A stretch of DNA of 64,000 nt, taken from the NCBI GenBank assembly GCA_963576725.1, contig OY755237.1:55775805-55839804 (forward strand), written 5' to 3'. Position numbers and translations under genes: made by a program. Shown piece by piece: positions 23,101 to 34,382 of the stretch (positions within the stretch are counted from its first letter, which is position 1; every line of letters starts with the position of its first letter). The notes under the pieces are model-generated. The model made no database searches. It was given only the letters and a program-made list of their open reading frames with translations, and had not been told where the DNA came from. The DNA comes from Azorinus chamasolen. Its lineage: Eukaryota > Mollusca > Bivalvia > Cardiida > Solecurtidae.

Positions 23101-23295
23101 TTAGTATACCATACTGTACAACCCTGTAGCAGCCATCTGATCAAGGTCTGCTCTATTTTTCTAATGGAATTATTACATAGATCCGATTCTTCAGTTTCTG
23201 CAAAGGCCAAAAATTCCCTTGTTTATAGTGCCATTTTACGAACTCATCTAATAAATATTCATGATGTCATTATTCTTGCATGAAAATTTATTCAT
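23101..23295 (+). mobile_element. Family A right part
   Basis: Starts within the right palindrome arm (GTAGCAGCCATCTGATCAAG) and runs through ATGATGTCATTATTCTTGCA. Confidence 0.65.
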
Positions 23296-23497
23296 CATGT
23301 AGACACATCTATGTAACACTTATCAATACTATAATATTTTCCCCTATAATACACATAATTATACACCTACATTTTCAATGCTTCAATATATTAATACAGC
23401 ATATACAAAAAGTTAGCTTTGATACAATGAGCAAATATGTATATATTGATTCAAATTTACAAAGCAATGAGCCAATGATAGAGATGTAGAATAGACT

Positions 23498-23692
23498 ACG
23501 GTAAAACCCTTCTAAACCGGAATTGTAGTAGATAGAATTTAGATACTTTTAGACAGGTGGCTGCTCAATGCGGGGTGAAAGTCATGCAGAAAGCTCCTAG
23601 AGACTTTCACTCTGCATTAAGCTACCACCTGTCTGAAAGACCGATATTCATACTTATTTGAACGTCCGGTTTAGAGGGGTTTTACTGTATAG
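23498..23692 (+). mobile_element. Family F MITE with shortened centre
   Basis: Outer AAAACCCTTCTAAACCGGAA / CCGGTTTAGAGGGGTTTTAC; TTTCACYCTGCATTAAGCTA arm. The core is reduced to AAGCTCCTAGAG. Confidence 0.78.
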
Positions 23693-24077
23693 TACAGTAG
23701 ATAATTATACTCCATATGCCTAACACAGTTGAGAAAACGAGTCTTACTGCATTACAGTGTGGACCCAGATCAGCCATCCTGTCTATGATGATGTATCCGA
23801 TTAAGTTTTACATTGTATGGAAAGATAAAAGATTCTGATGGATAACAAGCAGCACTGACCCTGATCATAAGCCTTGTCAGAAATGTGGTGGCTGGACTCC
23901 ATGTACACGGTTTACAATACATTAAGACCCCCTTTTTCTTTAACAGCGTCTCTTAAACATTATAATCCATTATACACTTAGTGCATAAAAATGGCAGCTT
24001 CATGAATAATACAGAAATACAGAATGCTCATTTGGGAGTAATCAGCATTATTTTTGCCCTGCATTAAGCTGCTGTCT
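23693..24077. other. Nothing recognised apart from weak hairpin fragments
   Basis: 23756-23885 has a degenerate GTGGACCCAGATCAGCC... fragment of a palindromic family; the rest is AT-rich without signals. Confidence 0.4.
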
Positions 24078-24325
24078 TTAACCATTATTTCCATATGTAA
24101 ATCTTTTTATGCCTTTCAAACAGAACAGACTCAGATTGGACAACTCCTAAAGGAGCTCTCTGACCAGGGTCTGCTCTGTTTGCTTATACATTTTACATGT
24201 TACACATTTAACAGTTTTTGCCAGGATTAAAACATTGCTTGGTCATATGCCAATTTAAAATTACAGTTAATTCATATGCATAAGTCCTTATTTCTCACAC
24301 AACAATTCATGAAGTAATGGGTTAA
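24078..24325 (+). mobile_element. Family A MITE
   Basis: TTAACCATTATTTCC to GAAGTAATGGGTTAA; core AACTCCTAAAGGAGCT. Its last TTAA starts the family C copy. Confidence 0.8.
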
Positions 24326-24547
24326 CCCATTCCCTCATAGGCTGTTTTTAGATCCAACCACTTTGAATAAATCTACCCAAAAGGAGCATTAACTAGAGAA
24401 AATATATATTTTAGAATTTTGTAGTGTGAAACCATTGTGATAAATAAAGCATTTGCTCATATAGGCACAAATGCTCTATTTATAACAATGGTTTCAACAG
24501 GTGACTTTTACAGAGGCATAGACAAGCGTATTTACGGAGGAAATATT
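24322..24547 (+). mobile_element. Family C MITE fused to a family A copy
   Basis: TTAACCCATTCCCTCATAGG; hairpin present, right end runs without TTAA into the next element. Confidence 0.8.
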
Positions 24548-24744
24548 CATCTACTTAATTTTTTATAGTTTAAAATATTGAAAGGAATATTTGGCCTAGA
24601 CAAAAATGGTAAGATCGGATCTATATAATTCCATAAGCAAACAGAGAATACCCTGATCAGACAGTTCCTATAGGAGCTGTCTGATCTGGGTCTACTCGGT
24701 TTTCATAAGGGCATAAAAGGCTTTAATATGAAGGAAAGGATTAA
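24540..24744 (-). mobile_element. Family A MITE
   Basis: Core AGTTCCTATAGGAGCT with mostly intact arms; right AAGGAAAGGATTAA. Confidence 0.75.
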
Positions 24745-24927
24745 ATCCACGCAAACTGCCCTGTAATTTATAACTGAATCAGTCAAAATCAGACAATGAA
24801 TATCTATTAACAAGAGCCTACATTTTATCATGCCTGTATTTTTGCATGGATCAAACTATAGTATACTTAGGCCACATGTTTCCCCCAACATATTTGTGTT
24901 TGCTGACAGCATGCTACAGGCCAATTA

Positions 24928-25195
24928 TGTGCTAATCATAAGTCAATCAATTTGATAACCATATTGGTCAATCCCATAGTCTATGTGACAATTGGTAACC
25001 ATATGTCATTCCCATAGACTATCAATCACATGGACTATGTGACATGTGCTAATCATAGGTCAATCCAATAAACTATGTGACATTTGCAAACCATAAGTCA
25101 ATCCAATAAACTGTGACATTTGCTAACCATAGGTCAATCAAATAGACTATGTGACATTTGCTAATCATAGGTCAATCCAATTGACCATGTAACTA
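24928..25195. repeat. Degenerate minisatellite, about 50-bp unit
   Basis: Five to six variable repeats of GCTAATCATAGGTCAATCCA followed by ATAGACTATGTGACATTT. No relation to the palindromic families seen. Confidence 0.75.
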
Positions 25196-25355
25196 TGTTA
25201 AACGAAGAATCCCACAAACTTGAAAGACATAAGTCCTGTCATAACAGGCCAAAAAAATGAACAGAGCATTAAAAGACCATTCAGCATAGATTAGTACACA
25301 GGCCAGTCCTGCAAAAGCGAAAACCCTTGATCAAAATATTTACCTAAAAAACAAT

Positions 25356-25608
25356 TTAACCCTTTCCCTGTTGCATATTCATGTAAGACAAAATGACATC
25401 ATGAATATTTGTCTTAATTTTAAAATGGCAACTGTACCCAGAAGTTTTTTGGTATTGGTAGAAACTGAGTCCGATCTATTATAGTTATAGTTTTATAAGT
25501 AAACACAGCTGACCCTGATAAGATGGCTCATACAGGAACTGTCTGGTCTGGGTCTATTCTGTTTGCAAAGGTGTGGAAATTGTATATACATGTATGAGGG
25601 AAAGTCTT
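25356..25608 (-). mobile_element. Family A MITE
   Basis: TTAACCCTTTCCCTGTTGCA; core GGCTCATACAGGAACT; right end TATGAGGGAAAGTC lacks TTAA. Confidence 0.75.
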
Positions 25609-25648
25609 TCATTTGAAATTTACCAATAAAGTAGATGAAGCATTAGTC

Positions 25649-25957
25649 CTTCACCTCATAGAGACGCATTTTACACATCTTCAAAAACAGAGTAGACCCA
25701 GATCAGATGGTACTTCTAGCAGCTGTCTGAGCATGGTCTGCTCTGTTTGTTTTTGGAGTAATTAACTTAATTCTGCAGTCTCTGCCATGGCTAAAACTCT
25801 GTGTTCATGTGCCGATATAAACCCTTTCCTTGTTCGATGTTATTCCAAATTTCAAACTCCACAAGCAAACAGAGCAGACCCAGGTCTAACGGCTCCTATA
25901 GGAGCAGTCTGACCTGGGTCTACTCTGTTTGCAAATGCATAAAAAGGCGAGGCTTAA
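25649..25957 (+). mobile_element. Family A then short family B copy
   Basis: A to about 25818 (core TACTTCTAGCAGCTG), then B from AAACCCTTTCCTTGTTCGAT to AAGGCGAGGCTTAA with core GGCTCCTATAGGAGCA and shortened left arm. Confidence 0.7.
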
Positions 25958-26229
25958 CCATGTGGTTTGGACTAGCTCGTTTGGACTCTCGAATGGACAT
26001 TTGAATTTTTCAAGTGATGAATCCTTCCAGCTGGCTTGCGGTAGGCCGTGGTTCTATCGGGCGTTCTTCAGTGCAAGAACCAATGTGATTTGTTACATGC
26101 ATGAAAGAACATTTGGGGTTTTCTTCCACTTGTCAGGATATTACTGAAATACTGTTAAAGTGATTTAAAACCACAAAAAACCATTATTTCATTATTTCTT
26201 GCATGAACATTCATGAGGTAAAGGGTTAA
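25958..26229 (+). repeat. Family H repeat plus a bare family A end
   Basis: Family H to about 26189, then ATTATTTCTTGCATGAACAT to GAGGTAAAGGGTTAA: only the last 40 bp of a family A copy. Confidence 0.65.
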
Positions 26230-26347
26230 AAATAAAGCATTTCATCTCAAAGTGTAATAACTTTTCAGAAATGTGTCATTAATCTCAATGATATCAAACT
26301 TACACAATATCACTTTAAAAACCAAACTTTCATTTGCAAACATTTAT

Positions 26348-26507
26348 TAACCCTTTACTTCATGAATATTCATGTAAGACTATGTCATGAATATTAGGTG
26401 AAATTTTATTCAGGCCTGGAGCAAAACAATTTTTGCATTCGGAGCTGTCTGATTGAAGTTTACTATATTTGAAGATTTTGCGAGATTACAATGTAATGGG
26501 TAAAAGT
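26348..26507 (-). mobile_element. Family A deletion copy
   Basis: TTAACCCTTTACTTCATGAA, then a rearranged middle with only CGGAGCTGTCTGATTGAAGT of the palindrome. Confidence 0.65.
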
Positions 26508-26529
26508 ATGTTTTATGACAAAAGTATAA

Positions 26530-26791
26530 ACTATTTACTAGTACATTGTACTCAATAGATATGCTATTTTATAAATGCATTGGCAAACAGAGTAGACCCA
26601 GATCGGATGTAGGAGCCGACTGATCAGCATTTGTTCTGTTTGCATATGGAATATTATAGATCCGATCTACAGTTTCTGCCATGGTAAACAATTCTTGTTT
26701 TCATTTTCCCAAAATTTTGAAAATTCAAAATCTAATTAATATTCATGAGGTCATTATTTCTTATGTGAATATTCATGGAGTAAAGGATTAA
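26530..26791 (+). mobile_element. Family A MITE
   Basis: Left end decayed; GCAAACAGAGTAGACCCAGA arm; right CATGGAGTAAAGGATTAA. Confidence 0.78.
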
Positions 26792-26799
26792 ACAGTACA

Positions 26800-26857
26800 G
26801 AAATAGACCTAAAAGACTAAGAATACTGAAATAGACCTAAAAGACTAAGAATACTAT
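26800..26857. repeat. Two-copy direct tandem repeat (about 28 bp)
   Basis: GAAATAGACCTAAAAGACTA followed by AGAATACT occurs twice in immediate succession. Confidence 0.85.
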
Positions 26858-26951
26858 GTGCTGGTAGCTGGATCTGAGGTAGTTGGTCTAGGAAGTTGAA
26901 ATGTTGTTAAAGGCAGATCTGGCAGCAAATGTAGAATAAACAACACAACCA

Positions 26952-27153
26952 GAATCTCTCTAAAAACACTTAATAAATAGAAATTGGTGTCATCAAAAGC
27001 AGGTGGTTGCTTAAGGCTGGACAAAAGTAATGCAGAAAGCTCCCAGAGGAGCTTTCTACATTACTTTTATACTGCATTTAACTACCACCTGGCTTTAAGA
27101 CCCAGAATTATTATGCTGTTTTAAGTGATCACTTTAGAGAGATTTTACTGTAT
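26952..27153 (+). mobile_element. Family F MITE
   Basis: Core GAAAGCTCCCAGAGGAGCTT with arms AAAAGTAATGCA / TACATTACTTTTAT. Confidence 0.8.
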
Positions 27154-27297
27154 TTCTTTAAAATTGTAACTATTCAACTCAATCCAATGAATATGTGAAA
27201 TCTGATCAAGAGCTGTGAAACGATCTTTAACTAGATGTGTCAGAATGTCATAAATACCCCAGCTGGCAACGATTTCCCCAAGGTATGATTTGAACAC

Positions 27298-27448
27298 AGT
27301 CAAACCCCTCTAAACTAGATGTTAAATTTAGTATAAATATCCTGTCTTGGAGACAGGCGGCAGTTTAATGCATTAAGAAGTCACCTGCCTAAAAGAATCT
27401 AAATTCTTCTCTACTAGAATTCCGGTTTAAAGAGGTTTTACAGTAAAT
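27298..27448 (+). mobile_element. Family F copy without hairpin
   Basis: Outer arms CAAACCCCTCTAAACTAGAT / CGGTTTAAAGAGGTTTTACA remain; core deleted between TTTAATGCATTAAG. Confidence 0.7.
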
Positions 27449-27857
27449 GTAATTGTGAATTCAGTATTTTCTTATTCCAGGCAAAAACTCCGTTAAAAAT
27501 GAATCAATTGAAATGAATGTCAAGCTTGATCTATAACACTGTTTTATTCACTCTTTCAAACTTTCAGCTCAATTTCTGCAAAACTGCATAAACAATTGGG
27601 TATCTAAATTATGAATGTTCAAAGCCAAATGACTGTTGAAAATTAGTCAACTTAGACATTAAAGTCAACCTTCATCTATAACTCATTTTTATTTAATAAC
27701 ATCTAAATATTAAGCTTAATATCAGCAGGCACTGCAGAGAAATGTCTGGAAATAAGAATTATCACAAAAGGACATTTACAATACCAAAGGTCCATAACTT
27801 GATGACAATTAGTCAAGCCGTACAAATCTGTACTTCATTGCAATCAGTGATAAACAT

Positions 27858-29102
27858 AACTAGAACTGTAAGCCAAAGGCTAACGAATACCCCCCACCTG
27901 TCTGCTTGTCAGAACACCTAGCATCAATCTGAACATATGTACATACAGAAACGTGAAGAGATTTAAAAACAATACATGCCCCAACCCAATTTATGTAATA
28001 AAAATGAAGAATAATTCAGAGAATATAATATAAGACCCCTTCATGAGGTTTTTGTCAAATCCAAAGTTCTAAAGCTAGGTACCTTTTCAGAAAAACATTA
28101 AGTTCAAGGACCATAACTCTGACAAAAAATTATTCAACCAGATCGATATTTGAACTTAAGCTGTATCTCATCTAGATTTATTTTTATGTCAAATATGAAG
28201 TTAATATCTGCAACCACTTCCAAAGAAAGACCGGAAAATTGAAAATTTGACAAAAAAATAAAGTTCAAGGCCCATAACTCTGGCAAAAATTATTCAAACA
28301 GACTGAGATTGGGAATTTAGCTGTAAATCATCTAGAGTAAGCTTTATGCCAAATATAAAGTTAATATCTGCAATCACTTCCAAAAAAGTCTGGGAAATCC
28401 CAAATTTGAAGAAAAAAATTAAAGTTCAAGGGCAATAACTCTGGAAATAATTATTCAACCGGACTGAGATTGTAATATAAGCTGTACCTTATCTAGATTT
28501 AGTTTTGTACTAAATATAGAGTTGATATCTCAAGTCAGTTCCATAAAAAGTCCAGAAAACCGGAAAACATTGGTAGGGGACTAAAAAGGGGAGATAACTC
28601 CTGAAGTAGTTGTCCGATCCTAACGGAAATATGCGGTGCACAGGTTTATATGGTCATATGGCTATATATGAACTTTCAACAAAATTGACGAAAAACTGTA
28701 GAAGAAGAAGGCCGGACAAAATTGTGTCCACGGACGGACAGACGGACATACTAACAAATGGGTAGTTGTGTGACTTTTTCCTTTGATCTTTTCTTGTGGG
28801 ACTAGTCCCACAAGAAAAACTATTTTTGGCTCTAACTTTGGAAAAGAATGATCTGGAAGCTAACCCTAACCCTAACCCTATGTCCCACAACTGGCCAGGT
28901 TAATGTCACAAGAAATGGCCAGGTTAATGTCACAAGAGATGGTCAGGTTAATGATTTTACTTGTGCGACTAGTTAGAAAAAGTCACACAACTACCCTCTG
29001 GTGAGTGCGGACGGACGGACAGACGGACAGACAGACAGACGGACAGACGGACAACCTGATTCCAGTATACCCCCCCCAAACTTCGTTGTGGGGGGTATAA
29101 TG
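27858..29102 (+). mobile_element. HTC element inserted in an older core array
   Basis: Left AACTAGAAC plus hairpin AGCCAAAGGCT and ATACCCCCC; units of about 155 bp (CATAACTCTGGCAAAAATTA); (ACGGACAG)n microsatellite; right hairpin end with GTGGGGGGTATAA. Flanking sequence 27450-27857 and 29103-29330 is one older array of related units split by it. It is itself split by the 28760-28996 element. Confidence 0.75.
28760..28996. mobile_element. 237-bp TIR element carrying telomere-like repeats
   Basis: Perfect 20-bp inverted ends: GGGTAGTTGTGTGACTTTTT (28760-28779) and its inverse (28977-28996). Inside are a 28-nt palindrome (28793-28820), three CCCTAA units (28862-28879) and three copies of a 24-bp unit containing CCAGGTTAATGTCACAAG. 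Inserted in an HTC element. No target duplication is obvious. Confidence 0.7.
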
Positions 29103-29376
29103 AAGCTCAATATCCCCAAGCACTGTAGAAAAACAGTTTTAAAAACCAAATTGATAAAAGAACAACACTTCAATGTCCAAAGGCCATAACTCTTTTGCCA
29201 ATACATCAACCTGAATGATAGTCAAACTTGACCTCAGTTATCTATTCATATACATAAATTAAGCTTAATATCTGCAAGGTGTGAAAAAATCTGAGTCACT
29301 ATTAAAACCATAATGGAGTGGCAGCCAAGTCAAATGTCTGGCCATTTTATGGCACAGGTATAAACATAATAAATTA

Positions 29377-29628
29377 TTAACCTTCGACTCCATAACTACG
29401 CTTTTTTTTAACACCATTGCAAACAGAGTAGACCCAGATTAGATTTACAGGACCCATCTGATCAGAGTTTGCTCTGTTTGCATGTAAAATCCTCATGTAA
29501 AATTATATAGTTTTGATTCTAAAGTTTCTGCCATGGCCAAACATTTCTTTGTTCATATTCCATTACAAATATCCATATCCATAAAGTCATGGTTTTTTTG
29601 CATGAATATTCATGGAGTGAATGGTTAA
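29377..29628 (+). mobile_element. Family A MITE
   Basis: TTAACCTTCGACTCCATAAC to CATGGAGTGAATGGTTAA; core partly deleted (TTTACAGGACCC). Confidence 0.82.
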
Positions 29629-29657
29629 TCAATGATGCCTCCAATCCATGCTTATTG

Positions 29658-30260
29658 TTTAACTCCTTGCATGCTAGCAGCAAATTTGTGTTAACCTATG
29701 GTAATAATTTAGATCATGTTGAGACACCGGTTTACTTGGCATCTCATCAAAATAAAATCGACACCGATTGTATTTTTTTGAAGATTGATCGACTGAGTTG
29801 GGTTTTATGGCACTGCAACACTTTATAGGTTATATGGCCCGAGACAGGAGAAAATTTATCGAATCGACATCTCATTTACATCATGATAAAAATATGGGAT
29901 ATGGATCCAGAAACTTAACACCTGCTAGAGCGACTGGACCCTGGTGAGTTGCTGAAATGGCATCTCATCTGGATCCATAGCAATAAATGTGTCTAGGTCT
30001 TTTCTCCATCAAATTCTATGTTGTGACTAGTCTTGTGCATCATCTAGAATAGACGATTCTAAAAAGTGGACAACAACATAAAGTTTAGTAGAGAAATAAT
30101 AAAGCTATTCTTGAAAATATTATAATTATGAATCTTATCTGGGCCTCAGCTGATCCAAACTGTATGCAAAGGTTATCACATTTTCACCACAGGTGTGAAA
30201 CAGATTTATCAACATTTCTTGACATGAGACAAAATAGAACAAAACTGATGCCATAATAAA
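29658..30260. repeat. Family D fragments and an inverted family G copy; no gene
   Basis: 29658-29755 D left half; 29905-29975 D-like hairpin; 30000-30125 G copy; 30130-30190 D tail. The TGAGTTGGGTTTTATGGCAC stretch at 29788 also appears near 21308 as a short dispersed sequence. Confidence 0.5.
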
Positions 30261-33173
30261 AACAAGAGGGCCATGATGGCCCTTAATCGCTCACCTGTTC
30301 GTAACAGATTAATGATTTCAATGACAGATTGCATAATTTGAAAAATCTTGGTAGAAAACCATCAGATGATGCTACATACTAAATATAAAGAGTCTAGACC
30401 TTAAAGATTTTCCTATGAAAAACTGTTAAGCCCCAGGGCGGGGTCAATTTTGATCCGGGGTTCATAATTTGAAAATCTTGGTAGAGGACTATTTAAGAAA
30501 TGAATGACGTGCTCCAGGTGTTCATGAGGTTATGCAACGCATAGCTTTACGAGCAAAGTTAGTGAAGCCCGAAGGGCTTCACGTGAATCTTTGCTCGTAA
30601 AGCTATGCGTTGCAAAACCTCATGAACACCAGGAGCACGTCATTTATTTCTTATATTTATATTCCATTGTATTTCTTATATTTCAACGGATCTTTTTTTT
30701 AAATATTATATACCGGTCACGTAATAGCCGCTATCTAGGTCGTTGCCAGGTTCGTTTCTAACGTAGTAGGATTGTTGGAGATAACGCTCCTTACGTCACG
30801 TGTACATAACACGGAAGTGACGTTACGTCGCTTAGGAACAGACGTTGATTAATAGAGTTTGAATGTAGTACGCAAAGAGAGAATTGAGAGAAGTAAATTG
30901 TGAAAGAAGAAGACGTGTCAATCATCTATTCCCGTCCCATATAGACAAGGATCTCTATATATGGTATGAAAAATAGTCCCAAACACATATTATAAATATA
31001 GAATGAATACAAGATTTTAATCAGTAAATTGTCCAGCGGAATTCTGGGAAAAGGAGAACCGACTCAAACCGGTATTGAAATGAACGTTCATGGGAAAATG
31101 CAACTTTCTTTTTAGAATAAGGTTATCTAAGGACGTTGCAGGGCGAATGTAAATATTAGATAATGCAACATACCAAATATCTAAGGTCTATGCCTTACAA
31201 GTTCAGAGAAGACTTTTAAAGATTTTTAAGAGAAGATTTTTAAAAACTTTCCTATAAAAAACTGATATGCCCCTGGGCGGGGAAGTTTTCAACCCAGGGG
31301 ACATAATTTGAACAATCTTGGTAGATTTTCATATGAAAAACTGATAAGCCCCAGGGCGGGGCCATTTTTGAAAACTGATAAGCCCCAGGGCGGGGCCATT
31401 TTTGACCCAGGGGTAATAATTTGAATAATCTTGGTAGAAAACCATTAGATGATGCTACATACCAAATATCAAGGGCCTAGACCTTACAGTTCTGGAGGAG
31501 AAGATTTTTAAAGATTTTCCTATGAAAAACTGATAAGCCCTTGGGCGGGGCCATTTTTGGTCCAGGGGTCATATTTTGATTAATCTTAGTAGAGGACGAT
31601 TAAATAATGCTACATACCAAATATCAAAGGTGTATACCTTATAATTTTAGAGAAGAATATATTTAAAGATTTTCCTATGAAAAACTGATTAGCCCCGGGG
31701 CGGGCCCATACTTCGCCCAGGGGTCATAATTTCAACAATCTTAGTAGAGGACCATTACATCATGCTACATACCAAATATCAAAGGTCTATGCCTTAAAGT
31801 TTCAGAAAAGATGATTTCTTCAAGATTTTCCTATGAAAAACTGATAAGCCCTGGGGCGGGCCATTTTTGTCCTGGGGGTCATAAATTGAATAATCTTAGT
31901 AGAGGACCATTAGATGATGCTACATACCAAATGTCTATTCCTTACATTTTCAGAGAAGAAGATTTTTAAAGATTTTCCTATGAAAAACTGATAAGCCCCG
32001 GGGTGGGGCCATTTTTGGCCCAGGGGTCATAGTTTGAACAACTTTAGTAGAGGACCATTAGATGATGCTACATACCAAATATCAAAGGTCTATGCCTTAC
32101 ATTTTCAGAGAAGAAGATTTTTAAAGATTTTCCTATGAAAAACTGATAAGCCCCTGGGTGGGGCCATTTTTGGCCCAGGGGTCATAATTTGAACAATCTT
32201 AGTAGAGGACCATTAGATGATGCTACATATCAAATATCAAAGGTCTATGCCTTACAGTTTCAGAGAAGAAGATTTTTAAAGATTTTCATATGAAAAAACT
32301 GATAAGCCCTGGGGCGGGGCCATTTTTGTCCTGGGGGTCATAATTTGAACAATCTTAGTAGAGGACCATTAGATGATGCTACATACCAAATACCAAAGGT
32401 CTATGCCTTACATTTTCAGAGAAGAAGAGTTTTAAAGATTTTCCTATGAAAAACTGATAAGCCCCGGGGCGGGGCCATTTTTGGCCGAGGGGTCATAATT
32501 TGAACAATCTTAGTAGAGGACCATTAGATCATGCTACATACCAAATATCAATGGTCTATGCCTTACAGTTTCAGAGAAGAAGAGTTTTAAAGATTTTCCT
32601 ATGAAAAACTGATAAGCCCTGGGGCGGGGCCATTTTTGTCCTGGGGGTCATAATTTGAACAATCTTAGTAGAGGACAATTAGATGATGCTACATACCAAA
32701 TACCAAAGGTCTATGCCTGACAGTTTCAGAGAAGAAGATTTTTAAAGATTTTCCTATGAAAAACTGATAAGCCCCGGGGCAGGGCCATTTTTGGCCCAGG
32801 GGTCATAATTTGAACAATCTTAGTAGAGGACCATTAGATTATGCTACATACCAAATATCAAAGGTCTATGCCTTACAGTTTCAGAGAAGAAGATTTTTAA
32901 AGATTTTCCTATGAAAAACTGATAAGCCCTGGGGCGGGGCCATTTTTGGCCCGGGGGACAGTATTTGAACAATCTTTGTAGAGGACCATTACATCATACT
33001 ACATACCAAATATCAAAGCTCTTGGCTTTGTAGTTCCAGAGAAGAAGATGTTTAAGTAAATTGTTGACGCCCGCACGTACGCACGACGCACAACGCACAT
33101 ACGCACATACGCACGACGACGGACATAGGATCATCCCAAAAGCTCACCTTGGCACTTTGTGCCAGGTGAGCTA
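30261..33173 (+). mobile_element. Large HTC element, about a dozen 155-bp units
   Basis: Left AACAAGAGGGCCATGATGGC, then CGCTCACC; units with GAGGACCATTAGATGATGCT and GCCCCGGGGCGGGGCC; ACGCACGACG-type microsatellite; right end hairpin GGCACTTTGTGCC then AGGTGAGCTAA. Units from 31.4 kb on are nearly uniform. A foreign 670-bp block interrupts the second unit. Confidence 0.88.
30494..31165. other. Unidentified insertion with a 144-nt hairpin
   Basis: Lies inside an HTC unit. 30502-30645 folds on itself almost perfectly, with central GAAGCCCGAAGGGCTTC. The rest (30650-31165) is unlike its surroundings: more CpG, TACGTCACGTG and GTGACGTTACGTC motifs, no open frame. Its origin is unknown to me. 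Confidence 0.6.
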
Positions 33174-33346
33174 ACAAAACACTTCAGAAAATAAATGTCA
33201 GTGCAAAAACGAAGATTTCGTGAACTGTTTATATAAGATCTGTATTTTCTCAGCTGTGATCAAGTATGGACAAAATGCCAGTTATGACATTCAGAAGTGA
33301 CTAATGACTATATCTCAGTCACATTAAGCATTAAATAAACATAGAG

Positions 33347-33542
33347 TAAAACTTCTCTACAAAGGTTATTCAAAAGACAGCTTAATTATTGACCTTTAAG
33401 TCAAATGGTAGCTTAATGCAAGGCAAACTTATGCAGAAAACTTCTTGTAGGAGCTTTATGGATTACTTTCAATTTGCATTAAGTAGCCTCTGGCAGTTTT
33501 TTTATTCACTGAACAGCCACTGTAGAGAGATTTTACTGTATT
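33347..33542 (+). mobile_element. Family F MITE
   Basis: CAGCTTAATTATTGACC..., core AACTTCTTGTAGGAGCTT; right AGAGAGATTTTACTGTA. Borders the GOPC 3'UTR. Confidence 0.7.
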
Positions 33543-33549
33543 CTCTTTC

Positions 33550-33743
33550 TAAGAGACATTAACAGGCAGACACAGATCATTGCATCAGAGTGGACAAGTG
33601 TCTTTGGTACAGTCCTCACACTGTCAGACAGCAGAATGCCTGACACTGCCCGGAATTTCCTTTCCTATCTGTGACTACTTGTAACTTTTGCTACACCCCT
33701 CTAACTACATTAAGTCTACAGTTCCAGCTTCTTGCAGCTGTAG
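33550..33743 (-). other. Likely start of the GOPC 3'UTR
   Basis: Unique-looking, fairly GC-rich sequence directly after the GOPC stop on the minus strand, running into a family F palindromic repeat at 33542. No other repeat is recognised here and no strong polyA signal is seen; the 3' end of the transcript is not defined. Confidence 0.4.
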
Positions 33744-33903
33744 TCAGTGATAGCCTGTGTGGAATGCTGACTGGTCGTCAACAACAGAGTTGTGTTGTAT
33801 ACTATTTGCCTGGAGTGTTCCCACAGCAACTTGGCCCTTCTGGACTGGGTGGCTCTCTGCCCCACCTGAATTGGGAGGCCTCTGTGAGTGTGACTTCTCT
33901 GGG
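33744..33903 (-). CDS. GOPC: GOPC, probable terminal coding exon
   Basis: Acceptor tttgtttcag at 33904 on; the first base completes an AG|C Ser codon from the exon at 35038, then 52 residues beginning PEKSHSQRPPNSGGAESHPV and ending VVDDQSAFHTGYH, with TGA at 33744-33746. Evidence is the splice acceptor, the exact phase match and a weak resemblance of the ending (DDQSAFHTGYH) to vertebrate DDLHTLYHKKSY. Position and strand also fit. Composition is higher in GC than the surrounding intron. If real, the visible coding sequence is 1176 nt including the stop. Confidence 0.75.
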
Positions 33904-33979
33904 CTGAAACAAAAACCTCGAATATTACCCCTTATTCTGTTGTAAATAATTATGTCTACTCTGCTGCAAATTTTATTTA

Positions 33980-34303
33980 CAGGGTTGCCACAAATCAGAA
34001 GGAACAAAATTCCCTGACAATTCTCTGACATTTCCCGGTCAGACATAATTTCAAATTTCCCTGACACATCTCATCGCGAAATTTGGTCTTTCTGTCATAT
34101 TTTCTGTAATACGTTATTCGTTGTTAATGGAATTTAAAAAAAAATATAACCTTCAATCTCACGTTTTCAAAATTCCCTGACAATTCCCTGAGAGTTGCCT
34201 ATATTTTCAAATTTCCCTGACAGTTCTCAAAATTCCCTGACAATTCCCTGACCTTGAAAAAATTAAAATTTCCCTGACTTTTCCCTCACACGTGGCAACC
34301 CTG
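33980..34303. mobile_element. 324-bp MITE with CAGGGTTGCCAC ends
   Basis: Perfect 12-bp inverted ends (CAGGGTTGCCAC / GTGGCAACCCTG) with ATTTA on both outer sides, a possible 5-bp target duplication. The interior is a degenerate array of AATTCCCTGACAATTCCCTG-like units. It lies just upstream (in transcription sense) of the GOPC terminal exon acceptor. Confidence 0.65.
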
Positions 34304-34382
34304 ATTTAGTTCATATTTGCTAAAGATTTTGAGAAGCTATTGGCCGAGTGTCAAACAGTTTGGATCTTGATGACAAGCCAAA

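Noticed and set aside
33671..33907. 78-codon plus frame over the GOPC terminal exon
   Set aside because: Antisense shadow of the minus-strand exon; no start context or domain.
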